Below the pieces are notes generated by a model, which did not search any database, was not told the origin of the DNA, and was given only the letters and a program-made list of their open reading frames with translations. Source: an uncultured Clostridia bacterium (lineage in GTDB: Bacteria > Bacillota > Clostridia > Peptostreptococcales > Anaerovoracaceae). From it: a stretch of 20,148 nt of DNA. Below, piece after piece: positions 7,240 through 15,086 of this stretch (positions within the stretch are counted from its first letter, which is position 1; each line of letters starts with the position of its first letter). A program made the position numbers and the translations under genes. The DNA lies in NCBI GenBank assembly GCA_934277495.1, contig CAKQUI010000028.1:1-20148 (forward strand), read 5' to 3'.

Positions 7240-8841
7240 TTAATAATCATAATGGTTTCCATGAATATCATTAAAATGATTACCTCTATTTTGCATAGGA
7301 TTATCATTAAATTTGTGCCCAAAGTGTTCTTTTATTACCAATTGCTTGGACACATCAGAGGGTCCATTATTTTTAGGATCATCAAAACTATAATGCCTTC
7401 CAGGTATTTTTTTCCCTTTTCTATTCACTGCATCAGTAACAGAGGTAGGTTGCTGGGTTACAGGTATACCACTAGCTCTTTTAGCTTCTCGAAAAGCACC
7501 CCTCCTGGATGCTCCATTGGGGGAGAAATTAATAGGAGGTTCTCCATTTCTTTCTTTAACTCTACCTTCATAATTCGCAGCTTTATCTCTATCTGTTTTC
7601 TTTATTGACTTTGAATTACTTTTTATCTGTACTGCGCAGGTATTATGTACAAGCACTTTCTGCTCAGATACATAATATGTATGGTAGTCTTCAACCTCAA
7701 AGTTATAAACCTTTATTGGTTTTTCAAGATGCAGGAATTCTTTTGATTCTACAATGGCAATTTTACCATCTTCAAGTCGGACTTTATCTCCCGTTTTAAG
7801 GTTTTCAGCTTCTACAAATCCTCTGCCTTCAACATAAAACGGATGTTCATTGGTGGTCTTTATGACCTCTCCATTTATAGTCAATCTTACTATACTGTCT
7901 TTTTCCCTGACAAATATTTTCTTGACTTTTTTCAAGGCTTTAGAGTTATTTGAAGTATCTTCTGACCATACACGATCTCCAGGTTTTATTTTTTCTATTG
8001 CTTTGAAACCTTTTTCTGTATGGACTTTTGTTCCCGCTACAAAGCACATTGCTTTTGCCTTGCGCTTGATTTTGCCTATCGTTCGCTTTGAGCTCCTTAT
8101 TACCTTAGGCTTGTGTTTTATTCTTATTTTTTTCTTCGCAATCTTGGTCAACCTAGGTTTTATACGTACTTTCCTAAGAACTTTTCCACCTTTAACAAGA
8201 CTTCTCGCCCGTTTAGCATATTTACAGGCTTTGTATGCTCTGTACCCGGTTTTGGCCGCCTTGAACACCTTGAATGGATTTACAGCGCCAAGCACTGCTC
8301 CTCCTGCTATTGCAGCTGCCTTCTTCCAGCCTTTATACTTTCTTTTTTTAGCAAATTTGTATCCATCATGGGCTCCCATGGCAGCTCCCACGACTCCCCA
8401 GAACCAATGCCCGCTTGGGTCAGTATAATTTATCGGATTACCCGCACAGTATCCATAAAGGTTCAGTGTCTCTGTTTTTGACCGGCTCCCTCTGTATGTA
8501 TCCTGCGTAAGGAAGTTCCCGGTCTCAGGGCTGTAGTATCTGGCATTAAGGTAGTAAAGACCTGTTGTATCATCATAGATACCTGCTCCATAGCATATCT
8601 CATTGTAAAAGTCCCCACTTCCCATAGCCTTTGTCTCGCCATAGTCATCATAACTGTAGCTGCGTACTGAAGTCCCTGTCTTATCTACAATATTTATAGT
8701 GCTTTCTCGAAGATCTTTTGTGTATGTATAAAAATCTGTTTTGCCATCTTCCCCGGGCCTTGCAGTCGCCAGTATATTGTCTTCTGTGCCAACCAGATTG
8801 AAGGATGTTGCCTCTCCACTTTCATTTTTAGTATACAGCAC
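7240..8841 (-). CDS. Rhs-repeat C-terminus with Hint domain and nuclease-like toxin tip (fragment)
   Basis: The frame is open from 8946 to the stop at 7240; the GTG at 8841 has no ribosome site and is only a formal start. In order (numbered from 8841): terminal Rhs/YD core with the hallmark GLYYLNARYYSPETGNFL and DPSGH (about 90-145); a Lys/Arg-rich linker (about 163-264); a pretoxin Hint domain from Cys266 (CFVAGTKVHTEKG) with TTNEHPF and the terminal VHNT at 398-401; then a toxin tip (402-533) with RRGAFREAKRASGIP and the ending GHKFNDNPMQNRGNHFND...HYDY, resembling HNH/endonuclease VII-type polymorphic toxin tips. The Hint domain would cut off the tip. Most of the Rhs core is missing, so delivery as a complete toxin is unlikely. 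Toxin family is tentative; Rhs and Hint are secure. Confidence 0.85.
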   Translation of the reverse strand: MLYTKNESGEATSFNLVGTEDNILATARPGEDGKTDFYTYTKDLRESTINIVDKTGTSVRSYSYDDYGETKAMGSGDFYNEICYGAGIYDDTTGLYYLNARYYSPETGNFLTQDTYRGSRSKTETLNLYGYCAGNPINYTDPSGHWFWGVVGAAMGAHDGYKFAKKRKYKGWKKAAAIAGGAVLGAVNPFKVFKAAKTGYRAYKACKYAKRARSLVKGGKVLRKVRIKPRLTKIAKKKIRIKHKPKVIRSSKRTIGKIKRKAKAMCFVAGTKVHTEKGFKAIEKIKPGDRVWSEDTSNNSKALKKVKKIFVREKDSIVRLTINGEVIKTTNEHPFYVEGRGFVEAENLKTGDKVRLEDGKIAIVESKEFLHLEKPIKVYNFEVEDYHTYYVSEQKVLVHNTCAVQIKSNSKSIKKTDRDKAANYEGRVKERNGEPPINFSPNGASRRGAFREAKRASGIPVTQQPTSVTDAVNRKGKKIPGRHYSFDDPKNNGPSDVSKQLVIKEHFGHKFNDNPMQNRGNHFNDIHGNHYDY

Positions 8842-9226
8842 GGCTGTGCCATCATAAAAGTAGTCTGTTACTTCACCGCCTTCCTTCTTCTGAACTCTCT
8901 GTCCAAATCCATTGTAGCTGTTTGCATTATACTTACAAGTGACGGATCATAGTCTTCAAGTTTGCCATCTTCATTTTTATAACGTACGTCTTTACCATGG
9001 AACACTGTCATATGTTTGCCGCCACCAAAATCATATGTCGTAGTATTTTCAGTCTTTTTTCGACATTTTCTTTACTTGGTTTCTGTTCAGTTTCAGTTTT
9101 AGTTTTTTTACTGTCACTTGAACCAACTGCATATCCTATATCCGGTATCAGCGTAATTACCAAACATATCGTAAGCAACCATGCAATTATCTTGTGGCTC
9201 ATCTTACTTTTCACAACATCACCCAT
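8842..9226 (-). pseudogene. Decayed N-terminus of the Rhs/wall-associated toxin gene
   Basis: ATG 9226 follows GGAG by 8 nt and begins a signal peptide (MGDVVKSKMSHKIIAWLL, then ...YAVGSS). A candidate -10 TATAAT lies at 9283-9278 with a poor -35. The frame is lost in an A run (T6 on plus, 9055-9060); one extra A would restore reading into KTENTTTYDFGGG, then HGKDVRYKNEDG and DYDPSL, typical of the start of secreted Rhs proteins. At about 8930-8950 this N-terminal segment joins directly, in yet another frame, to the far C-terminal Rhs core (YNANSYNGFGQRVQKK). The central core has been deleted. With 7240-8841 this is one broken gene in three frames. Confidence 0.8.
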
Positions 9227-9357
9227 AATCAGTTCTCCTTCTAATATCCTCAATCTAAGATTTAACAAAGTCTGATTATTATACACTATTTCGATATTAT
9301 TTTCCATAATTTTGTGAAAAATATATAATTAGAAAATATTAAGACAATACCAGTTAT

Positions 9358-9453
9358 GAAGACGGCATGGTGATACTCTACTACAACCAGATACCACTGG
9401 AAGACATCCCGGAAACACTGAAAGCACTGATAAAGCTGTGGCGGGAAAAATAA
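9358..9453 (+). pseudogene. Duplicated 3' fragment of mocR
   Basis: Encodes the same last 31 residues as the regulator at 4996-6381 (EDGMVILYYNQIPLED ... KLWREK, stop) in frame, with one silent change. Similarity stops abruptly at 9358; there is no start, so it is a fragment left by duplication. Confidence 0.95.
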
Positions 9454-9505
9454 ACGACAGCAAAAAAACAGCAGCCATCTTGTCTGATGCGCTGCTGTTT
9501 TTGTC
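9454..9505. terminator. Terminator after yfhO (copy B, bidirectional)
   Basis: Same AAACAGCAGC/GCTGCTGTTT stem (9466-9475 with 9491-9500). On the minus strand it is followed by seven T, a stronger tail than in copy A. It lies 8 bp past the yfhO stop codon. Confidence 0.85.
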
Positions 9506-9512
9506 TGACAGT

Positions 9513-12113
9513 TCAAGAGTTTTTATGCTGCTGCTTCCGTCTTCTCCTCACTACCACTTCCATCGCTGCCAGCAGCAGTATGGCTGCGGCTGTGATGGCT
9601 GCTCCTGCTTTCAGTCCTGGTGGGGTGAAGGTTAGTTCTATGGTGTGGGTGCCTTTGCTGAGGTCAACTGATATCAGCGAGCCGCCTGCCAGTTCGCTGA
9701 TATTGCGCTGGCTGCCGTCGACTTTGAGTTTCCAGCCGTTTTCGTATGGTATCGAGGTCATGAGCACGCCGTCTTCGTCTGCTGTCACACTGCCGGTGAC
9801 ATGGGTATCGTCCCAGTCCGTCACTTCCATGGTGTTTTTCGACAAAAGGCTGTACGCTTTGTCCCAGAGATCCATATCCATCGTACATACTTTGCTTGTT
9901 ATTGTGCTTTCTATGCCTGATGCGTCATCGTAGTCTATGACTATATCGAATGTACTGTCTTTCCTGACGCTGCCGATATCCACGATGGAGCCGCAGTCGT
10001 TTCGTATGGAAATATCATCTGTGTCGCTGCCTTTGCGCACGGTTATCGTCGACGCCGAACCTGCCTCCACGAACACGTAGCAGTTTTGAGTGCTTTCCGC
10101 CCTGTATCTCAGCGTCACACTGCCTTTGTCTGCATCGTCTCTGAACACTGCTGTGAGCCTGCTGCCGTTTTCTTTCACAGACGCCCCCTGTGATGTTATC
10201 TGCGGAGATGCGATGCGTCTGAAAACGCCTGTATATCTGCCTCCGGTGGCTGCTCTGATGTAATCGTCCAGGACGGTGAAAGGGTCTCCTGACGATGTAT
10301 CCCAGGTCCTTATGGAGCTGCTGGTCATGTATCCCGCTGCCAGCGGATATCTGTTTTCATAAAGACAGGAGCTGCCCTGTCTTTTCACAAGCTCAAGGTT
10401 CCCGTCATCTATCTCGCTGCCCCGGCTTATGAGATATTTCACATTCAGCATAGAGTTTATCACCGGCGTGGTCAGATTGTAGTTGAAACGGTTCTTTCCC
10501 GGTTCCCCGTCCAGGCCGATGGATTCCATGAATTTCACAGTGTTCCCGTTTATAGATGAAGAAAACTGTGAAACGCCTTTGTAGTGGTACAGCGCAGGAC
10601 AGTTCAGGATATAGTTACCTGTCATTTCCGTCCTGGCGAACTCTTTGTCTGTCTGCTCAGCCAGAGCCGATACATCCTTGTATCCTTCAAAATATGCTGT
10701 CCTGGACGTGGTGCCGTTCCTGTCCATGGCTGTGCTGATGCCTGCCGTCATCTCAGCTGCTACCACCACAGCGATAAGGAACACGAAGACATTTTTCCTG
10801 ACGTATGATTTCCTGTACACAAGGAACACGGTGCAGTAAAGGACAAGGAAAGCCACTCCGCAGTAAAAGAAAAGATCCGGATCGTCTATGGATCCTTTGA
10901 GTATCTTCTGTGCCAGCAGATAGTACCCTGTGCCTGCCGCCAGCACCGTCCATATGGTCTTTATCCTGAACTCGTCCGCCTTGAGGAACGTCCTGTATAC
11001 TATGGAAACCAGCAGGAAACTTATGACGAAACTGTATCTGTAGGGCAGCTGGTTCGGGAAATGGAATCCGTGCCATATGAAATCCAGCTTGTTGAGGTTG
11101 AGACTTATGAACATGAACACCAGGAACACTGTATCCAGCACCTTTTCTCTGAGAGGGATGGTCCTGCTGATATAGAAAAAAACCAGAAGTATCACTACGA
11201 TGAGACCGCAGTATATATCCGGCAGTCCTTCCCTCACTGTCAGCTGTGCGTTGGGAAGCAGCTGGTTGATGATATCCAGCGGATCATTGTAGAATTTCCA
11301 GTTTTCCGGCATATCCGAAGATATATAATAGGTGTCCTGCATGCTGATGTACGTCGGCAGCAGCATGACGGCCGACATTGCTATGCCAAGCAGCGAGAAG
11401 CCTGCCGCTTTGCCGGCAGTGACAAGGCATCTTCTGGCGCCCCCACCTCTTACTCTGATGAAATACAGTACCGGATAATAGAACAGTATGAAAATACATA
11501 CCATGATGGAAATGTAATAGTTGGTGAACACGATAAGTGCAAGGCTGATGGTGTAAAGCTTCACGCCTCTGCCGTCTATGAGCCTGTAAAGTCCCAGCAT
11601 GCACAGCGGCAGCAGCGCCACTGCATCCATCCACATGATGCACCAGTAGTACGCCATCACATAGGCGCAGAGTGCATAAAGCATGGAAAACGCCACTGTC
11701 CCGGCGTCGCATCTTTTACCGGCGTATCTTAAAAACATCGTCATGAATGATGCTGCCAGTCCCAGCTTTATCAGCAGCACCACTGTGGCTGCCTCCATTA
11801 TCATGGATTTCGGGAACAGTGCCAGCAGCAGGTTCAGCGGACTTGCCCCGTAGTACGCTATGAGATTCCAGAAGTTTGTGCCGCAGCCGCCGTCCCATGA
11901 AAAGAACAGGCTTCCGCCTGCCTGCAGCTTCGTCTGCAGCTCGCTGAGAAACGGCAGATACTGATGATACATGTCTATGACAGCTATCTGCTCTGTGCCG
12001 AAGGGGTATACCCTGCCGGCTGCCATAGCAAGCACCACTGCAGCCACTGTTATGAAAAACGATATGAATACATTTCTGTTATCTTTGAAAAATCCCGTTA
12101 TCTTCGACTTCAT
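9513..12113 (-). CDS. YfhO family multi-pass membrane protein (GT-C type)
   Basis: 866 residues, close to the length of Bacillus subtilis YfhO. The N-terminal half has about a dozen membrane segments with conserved features (YPFGTEQIAVIDMYHQYLPF near residue 36; FFSWDGGCGTNFW near residue 70). A long extracellular domain follows and ends with FENGWKLKVDG-like text (PYENGWKLKVDG) and one last helix before RRRRKQQHKNS. In B. subtilis YfhO is needed for glycosylation of lipoteichoic acid with a lipid-linked sugar; a comparable polymer-decorating role is inferred here. It starts 34 bp after apbE on the same strand, so they probably share a transcript; the ribosome site (AAGGG) is rather far from ATG. 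Before the cassette arrived it was probably convergent with mocR across one terminator. Confidence 0.9.
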   Translation of the reverse strand: MKSKITGFFKDNRNVFISFFITVAAVVLAMAAGRVYPFGTEQIAVIDMYHQYLPFLSELQTKLQAGGSLFFSWDGGCGTNFWNLIAYYGASPLNLLLALFPKSMIMEAATVVLLIKLGLAASFMTMFLRYAGKRCDAGTVAFSMLYALCAYVMAYYWCIMWMDAVALLPLCMLGLYRLIDGRGVKLYTISLALIVFTNYYISIMVCIFILFYYPVLYFIRVRGGGARRCLVTAGKAAGFSLLGIAMSAVMLLPTYISMQDTYYISSDMPENWKFYNDPLDIINQLLPNAQLTVREGLPDIYCGLIVVILLVFFYISRTIPLREKVLDTVFLVFMFISLNLNKLDFIWHGFHFPNQLPYRYSFVISFLLVSIVYRTFLKADEFRIKTIWTVLAAGTGYYLLAQKILKGSIDDPDLFFYCGVAFLVLYCTVFLVYRKSYVRKNVFVFLIAVVVAAEMTAGISTAMDRNGTTSRTAYFEGYKDVSALAEQTDKEFARTEMTGNYILNCPALYHYKGVSQFSSSINGNTVKFMESIGLDGEPGKNRFNYNLTTPVINSMLNVKYLISRGSEIDDGNLELVKRQGSSCLYENRYPLAAGYMTSSSIRTWDTSSGDPFTVLDDYIRAATGGRYTGVFRRIASPQITSQGASVKENGSRLTAVFRDDADKGSVTLRYRAESTQNCYVFVEAGSASTITVRKGSDTDDISIRNDCGSIVDIGSVRKDSTFDIVIDYDDASGIESTITSKVCTMDMDLWDKAYSLLSKNTMEVTDWDDTHVTGSVTADEDGVLMTSIPYENGWKLKVDGSQRNISELAGGSLISVDLSKGTHTIELTFTPPGLKAGAAITAAAILLLAAMEVVVRRRRKQQHKNS

Positions 12114-12147
12114 CGAGTCTTTCTACCCTTCTTTCCTGTTGTCATCA

Positions 12148-13218
12148 TCATTCCGACATGTCGATATCCATGCCTTCTGTCTGAGTCACTTTGTCATTTT
12201 TGTCCGTGAAAGAAGCCTCTATACACATGTCAGGCTTTTCCTTCTGAAGCTTTTCCACAAGAGCCTTGGCCTTGTCTGTCCCCAGCATCAGGCATGTGGT
12301 GGACAGACCGTCGCAGTATGCGGAATATCCTTTCTTTGCAGTTATGGTCACTGCTTCGAGATCTGTCTCCGCTGGATATCCGGTCTTAGGATCCAGCACG
12401 TGATGATATATCCTGCCGTCTTTTTTGAACATCCTCTCGTATATGCCGGAGGTCACCACCGTGGCGTCCGAGGCTTTCACCGAGCCGATGAGCTCAGTCC
12501 TGTCGCTGTAGGGACGTTCTATACCTATAGTCCACGGAGTGTCCTCCGCCTTGCTTCCGATGACGCAGACATTTCCGCCCAGGTTCACGATGGCCCTTTT
12601 AACGCCCTGTTTTTCAAGGTACTCCGTGATGCGGTCAGCTATATATCCCTTGGCTATGCCGCCAAGATCCAGCTCTGCATCGGGATCTGTGAGAGCCACT
12701 TTGTTCCCGGCTTCAAGCTTTACATTGTCGAGGCCTACTGTCTTCAGCGCTGCGTCGATATCCTGCTGCTTCGGCAGTTTCGGGTCGTCGCTCTTGAAAT
12801 CCCAGAGATCGGTCAGCCTGCCTACAGTTATATCGAACCTGCCGCCGCTGAGCTTCCCTATCTCAAGGCCCATCTTTATCACGTCGTAAGCATCGTCCGA
12901 GACTTTTACTGATTTTCCGGAGGCTTTGTTTATCCTGTCTATATCGCTTCCGGAAACAGTCTTGCTGAGGATCTTCTCGTACTTTCTTATTTCTTTGAAA
13001 GCTCCGTCAAGTATCTCCTCTCCTTCGCTGCCTGTTATGTCGTATATGCTTATATCGCATGAGGTGTCCAGACAGAAATCATTTTTTGTCACCGGCTCGC
13101 TGTCTGAGCCTTTGTCGCCGCAGCCTGTCTGTGTTATAATTACAAAAGCAGCGATGAATATCACAGCTGCCGTACGCACAAATGCGTGCATATTACTGAT
13201 GGAAATAGACTTTTTCAT
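12148..13218 (-). CDS. apbE: ApbE: FAD:protein FMN transferase, lipoprotein
   Basis: 356 residues from ATG 13218, chosen because GGAGG (13227-13223 on the minus strand) lies 4 nt upstream; longer readings would run into the divergent gene. Residues 1-33 are a lipoprotein signal ending TQTGC (Cys33). ApbE signatures follow in order: FDITVGRLTDLWDF, ELDLGGIAKGYIADRI, AIVNLGGNVCVIG, TSGIYERMF, YHHVLDPKTGYPA and CDGLSTTCLMLG (the Asp is the metal ligand). The enzyme transfers FMN from FAD to Thr/Ser of exported flavoproteins. No FMN-binding target protein is in the window. The divergent NusG-II gene is a common genomic partner. yfhO follows on the same strand. Confidence 0.95.
   Translation of the reverse strand: MKKSISISNMHAFVRTAAVIFIAAFVIITQTGCGDKGSDSEPVTKNDFCLDTSCDISIYDITGSEGEEILDGAFKEIRKYEKILSKTVSGSDIDRINKASGKSVKVSDDAYDVIKMGLEIGKLSGGRFDITVGRLTDLWDFKSDDPKLPKQQDIDAALKTVGLDNVKLEAGNKVALTDPDAELDLGGIAKGYIADRITEYLEKQGVKRAIVNLGGNVCVIGSKAEDTPWTIGIERPYSDRTELIGSVKASDATVVTSGIYERMFKKDGRIYHHVLDPKTGYPAETDLEAVTITAKKGYSAYCDGLSTTCLMLGTDKAKALVEKLQKEKPDMCIEASFTDKNDKVTQTEGMDIDMSE
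13112..13140 (+). promoter_or_regulatory. Promoter for the NusG-II gene, inside apbE
   Basis: Plus strand TTGTCG (13112-13117), 17-bp spacer, TATAAT (13135-13140). It lies within the signal-peptide codons of apbE on the opposite strand. The start site would be near 13147, giving a leader of about 90 nt. Confidence 0.65.
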
Positions 13219-13221
13219 AAT

Positions 13222-13233
13222 ACCTCCGGAGGT
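13222..13233. promoter_or_regulatory. Palindromic Shine-Dalgarno block shared by two divergent genes
   Basis: ACCTCCGGAGGT is a perfect 12-bp palindrome. Its GGAGG serves the plus gene (5 nt before ATG 13238) and the complementary GGAGG serves apbE on the minus strand (4 nt before ATG 13218). It decides both start codons. Confidence 0.85.
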
Positions 13234-13237
13234 CATG

Positions 13238-13600
13238 ATGATAAAAAAAGCTGATATAATACTCACCGTTATACTGATAATCGCCGGTCTTGCCATGTCC
13301 TATGCGTTCTCCACCGGGAAAACCACAGGCGACGAGCTGCTGATAACAGCTGACGGTGAAAAATTCGGTTCGTATTCCCTTCTTGAAAACAGAGAGATCA
13401 CTGTAAAACAGGAAGGTCATATAAACAAGGTTACCATAAAAGACGGTACTGTTTCAATGACTTTTTCCGACTGCAAAGGTCAGGACTGCGTGAAACAGCA
13501 CGACATATCTGAAACCGGCGAAACGATAATATGTCTTCCTAATAAAATCGTACTTGAGATCACCGGAGGCGAAAACAAGTACGATGCTGTTGCCAGATAG
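13238..13600 (+). CDS. NusG domain II-containing membrane-anchored protein
   Basis: 120 residues: an N-terminal membrane anchor (about residues 5-24), then a small extracytoplasmic NusG domain II with its typical Cys pair and ending (SDCKGQDCVKQ, ETIICLPNKIVLEITG). The biochemical role of this family is not established; it often neighbours apbE, FMN-binding proteins and Gx transporters. ATG 13238 has GGAGG at 5 nt; ATG 13235, in frame and only 2 nt from the site, is less likely. The stop codon is separated by one base from the stop of the convergent ABC ATPase gene, with no terminator between them. Confidence 0.88.
   Translation: MIKKADIILTVILIIAGLAMSYAFSTGKTTGDELLITADGEKFGSYSLLENREITVKQEGHINKVTIKDGTVSMTFSDCKGQDCVKQHDISETGETIICLPNKIVLEITGGENKYDAVAR
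13268..13296 (-). promoter_or_regulatory. Candidate promoter for apbE, inside the NusG-II gene
   Basis: Minus strand ATGGCA (13296-13291), 17-bp spacer, TATAAC (13273-13268). The -35 is weak. Only 19 bp separate the two start codons, so the apbE promoter must lie within the opposite gene whatever its exact place. Confidence 0.4.
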
Positions 13601-13601
13601 C

Positions 13602-15071
13602 TTATTCAAAATTTATTATCCTGCTGCTGATATGATTCACCATTGGCAGGTCGTGTGCGATGAACAGTACTGCAAGGTCACGTTCATCGGAAAGTTTCCT
13701 GAAAAGATGCACGATCTGAGCCTGTGCTGTGACATCCAGTCCTGTCAGCGGCTCATCTGCGATTATGAGTTCCGGGTCTGTTATGAGTGCCCGGGCTATT
13801 GCTGCACGCTGACGCTGCCCTCCGGAAAGTTCATAGGGCCTGCGGTCTTTCAGCGAGCTGTCCAGCTCCACTGCCGCCATGACTTCACTGACATGGTCTT
13901 CGATTGCTTTCCTGCTCCAGCATTGCTTTCTTTTCATGCCGCCTTTTATCCTCAGCGGCTCTGCGATTATCTCGCCTATTGTCATGCGTTCATTGAAGGA
14001 CGAGCCTGTATCCTGGAATATCATCTGTATGCTGGTGCCGTCTTTTATCAGTATCTCACCGCTGTCATAACTCTCAAGACCTGCTATACATCTGGAAAGT
14101 GTGGACTTGCCGCATCCTGATCTGCCAGTGACTCCTACGATCTCACCTCTGTTTATCGCGAAAGACATATCGTCTATCACCGTTCTGCGATGTTTTCGGT
14201 CTGCTGCATAGGTCTTGTGCAGATGCCTTACTTCCACCAGCGGTACAGCGTTATCCGGTCTCACCCTGTGGTCGTGACCACGGTTCCTGCTGTAGTCAAG
14301 ATAGCCAAGGAGTTTTTTCGTATACTCATGCTGCGGAGTATCGAAGACTTCCTTTACTGCGCCCTGTTCGATTATGACGCCGTCTTTCATGACCGCCACA
14401 CGGTCTGCGATGCCTTCCACAAGGCTCAGATCGTGTGTTATGAAAAGCATGGCCGCTCCTGTTTCTTCAACTGCGTTCTTCAAAAGCTCCATGATCTCAA
14501 GTCTTGTTTGCTCGTCGAGGGCCGTTGTAGGCTCGTCGGCCAGCAGCAGCCTCGGCTTTGCGGCCAGTGCCGCCGCTATGGATATTCGCTGCCTCATGCC
14601 GCCGGAGAACTGATATGGTCTCTGGTCATATCTCGACGCTGCATCAGGGATCCTCACAAGCTCCATCATCTTCACAGCTGCATCCCTGGCTTCATTTGCA
14701 GACATACCCTCATGTATCCGCAGGACTTCTGCGATCTGCTCGCCCACGGAAAACGCAGGGTCCAGCGACGTCATGGGATCCTGGAAAACCATGGAGATAT
14801 CTCTGCCTCTGACAGGCACCATCTGTGCATCTGTCAGCGTCGAGATTTCCCTGCCATCGAAATATATGCTGCCGGATCTTATCCTGCCTCTGCTGCAGAG
14901 AAGCCCCAGTATGCTTTTGCATATGACAGTCTTGCCGCATCCTGACTCTCCCACAAGAGCCACTGTCTGGCCCGGGGCTATATCAAGGTTTGCATGCTTC
15001 ACAGCTGTCATGCTGCCTGCAGGGTTGTTGAATCCCACCGTCAGGTCTGTTATTCTAAGCAGTTCGTCCAT
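13602..15071 (-). CDS. Fused double ATPase of a peptide/nickel-class ABC importer (OppD-OppF type)
   Basis: 489 residues with two complete nucleotide-binding domains in one chain. NBD1: Walker A GESGCGKT (41-48), Q-loop Gln97, signature FSGGMRQR (155-162), Walker B LLLADE (175-180), H-loop His213. NBD2: Walker A GRSGCGKS (316-323), Gln353, LSGGQRQR (415-422), Walker B LIIADE (435-440), His473. It energises the two permeases encoded upstream at the inner membrane face. GAAAGGG lies 6 nt before ATG; the gene follows the binding-protein gene by 15 bp. NBD2 ends only 16 residues after its H-loop, shorter than usual, and the stop abuts the NusG-II stop. Last gene of the operon; no terminator hairpin is visible. 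Confidence 0.92.
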   Translation of the reverse strand: MDELLRITDLTVGFNNPAGSMTAVKHANLDIAPGQTVALVGESGCGKTVICKSILGLLCSRGRIRSGSIYFDGREISTLTDAQMVPVRGRDISMVFQDPMTSLDPAFSVGEQIAEVLRIHEGMSANEARDAAVKMMELVRIPDAASRYDQRPYQFSGGMRQRISIAAALAAKPRLLLADEPTTALDEQTRLEIMELLKNAVEETGAAMLFITHDLSLVEGIADRVAVMKDGVIIEQGAVKEVFDTPQHEYTKKLLGYLDYSRNRGHDHRVRPDNAVPLVEVRHLHKTYAADRKHRRTVIDDMSFAINRGEIVGVTGRSGCGKSTLSRCIAGLESYDSGEILIKDGTSIQMIFQDTGSSFNERMTIGEIIAEPLRIKGGMKRKQCWSRKAIEDHVSEVMAAVELDSSLKDRRPYELSGGQRQRAAIARALITDPELIIADEPLTGLDVTAQAQIVHLFRKLSDERDLAVLFIAHDLPMVNHISSRIINFE

Positions 15072-15086
15072 AGATCGCCCTTTCTG

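Larger units (their letters stand above)
9358..9505. repeat. Direct repeat copy B: mocR 3' end plus terminator
   Basis: 148-bp partner of 6286-6430, same orientation. Together they bracket the 2.93-kb toxin/immunity segment 6431-9357. The A run here is 7 long (9462-9468) against 4 in copy A. Confidence 0.95.

Noticed and set aside
7850..8428. Plus-strand hydrophobic frame opposite the Rhs linker
   Set aside because: The hydrophobicity is the complement of a Lys/Arg-rich linker; no translation signal.
8841..8841. GTG 8841 as a true start of the Hint/toxin gene
   Set aside because: No ribosome site, and the Rhs core homology continues upstream of it; it is an internal codon of a broken gene.
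6286..9505. Composite transposon or integrase-driven island
   Set aside because: No transposase, integrase or terminal inverted repeats between the direct repeats; the repeats are gene-end sequence, not an insertion sequence.
11971..12912. 313-codon plus-strand open frame over the yfhO/apbE junction
   Set aside because: Cys/His/Tyr-rich nonsense composition, antisense to two clear genes, no ribosome site.
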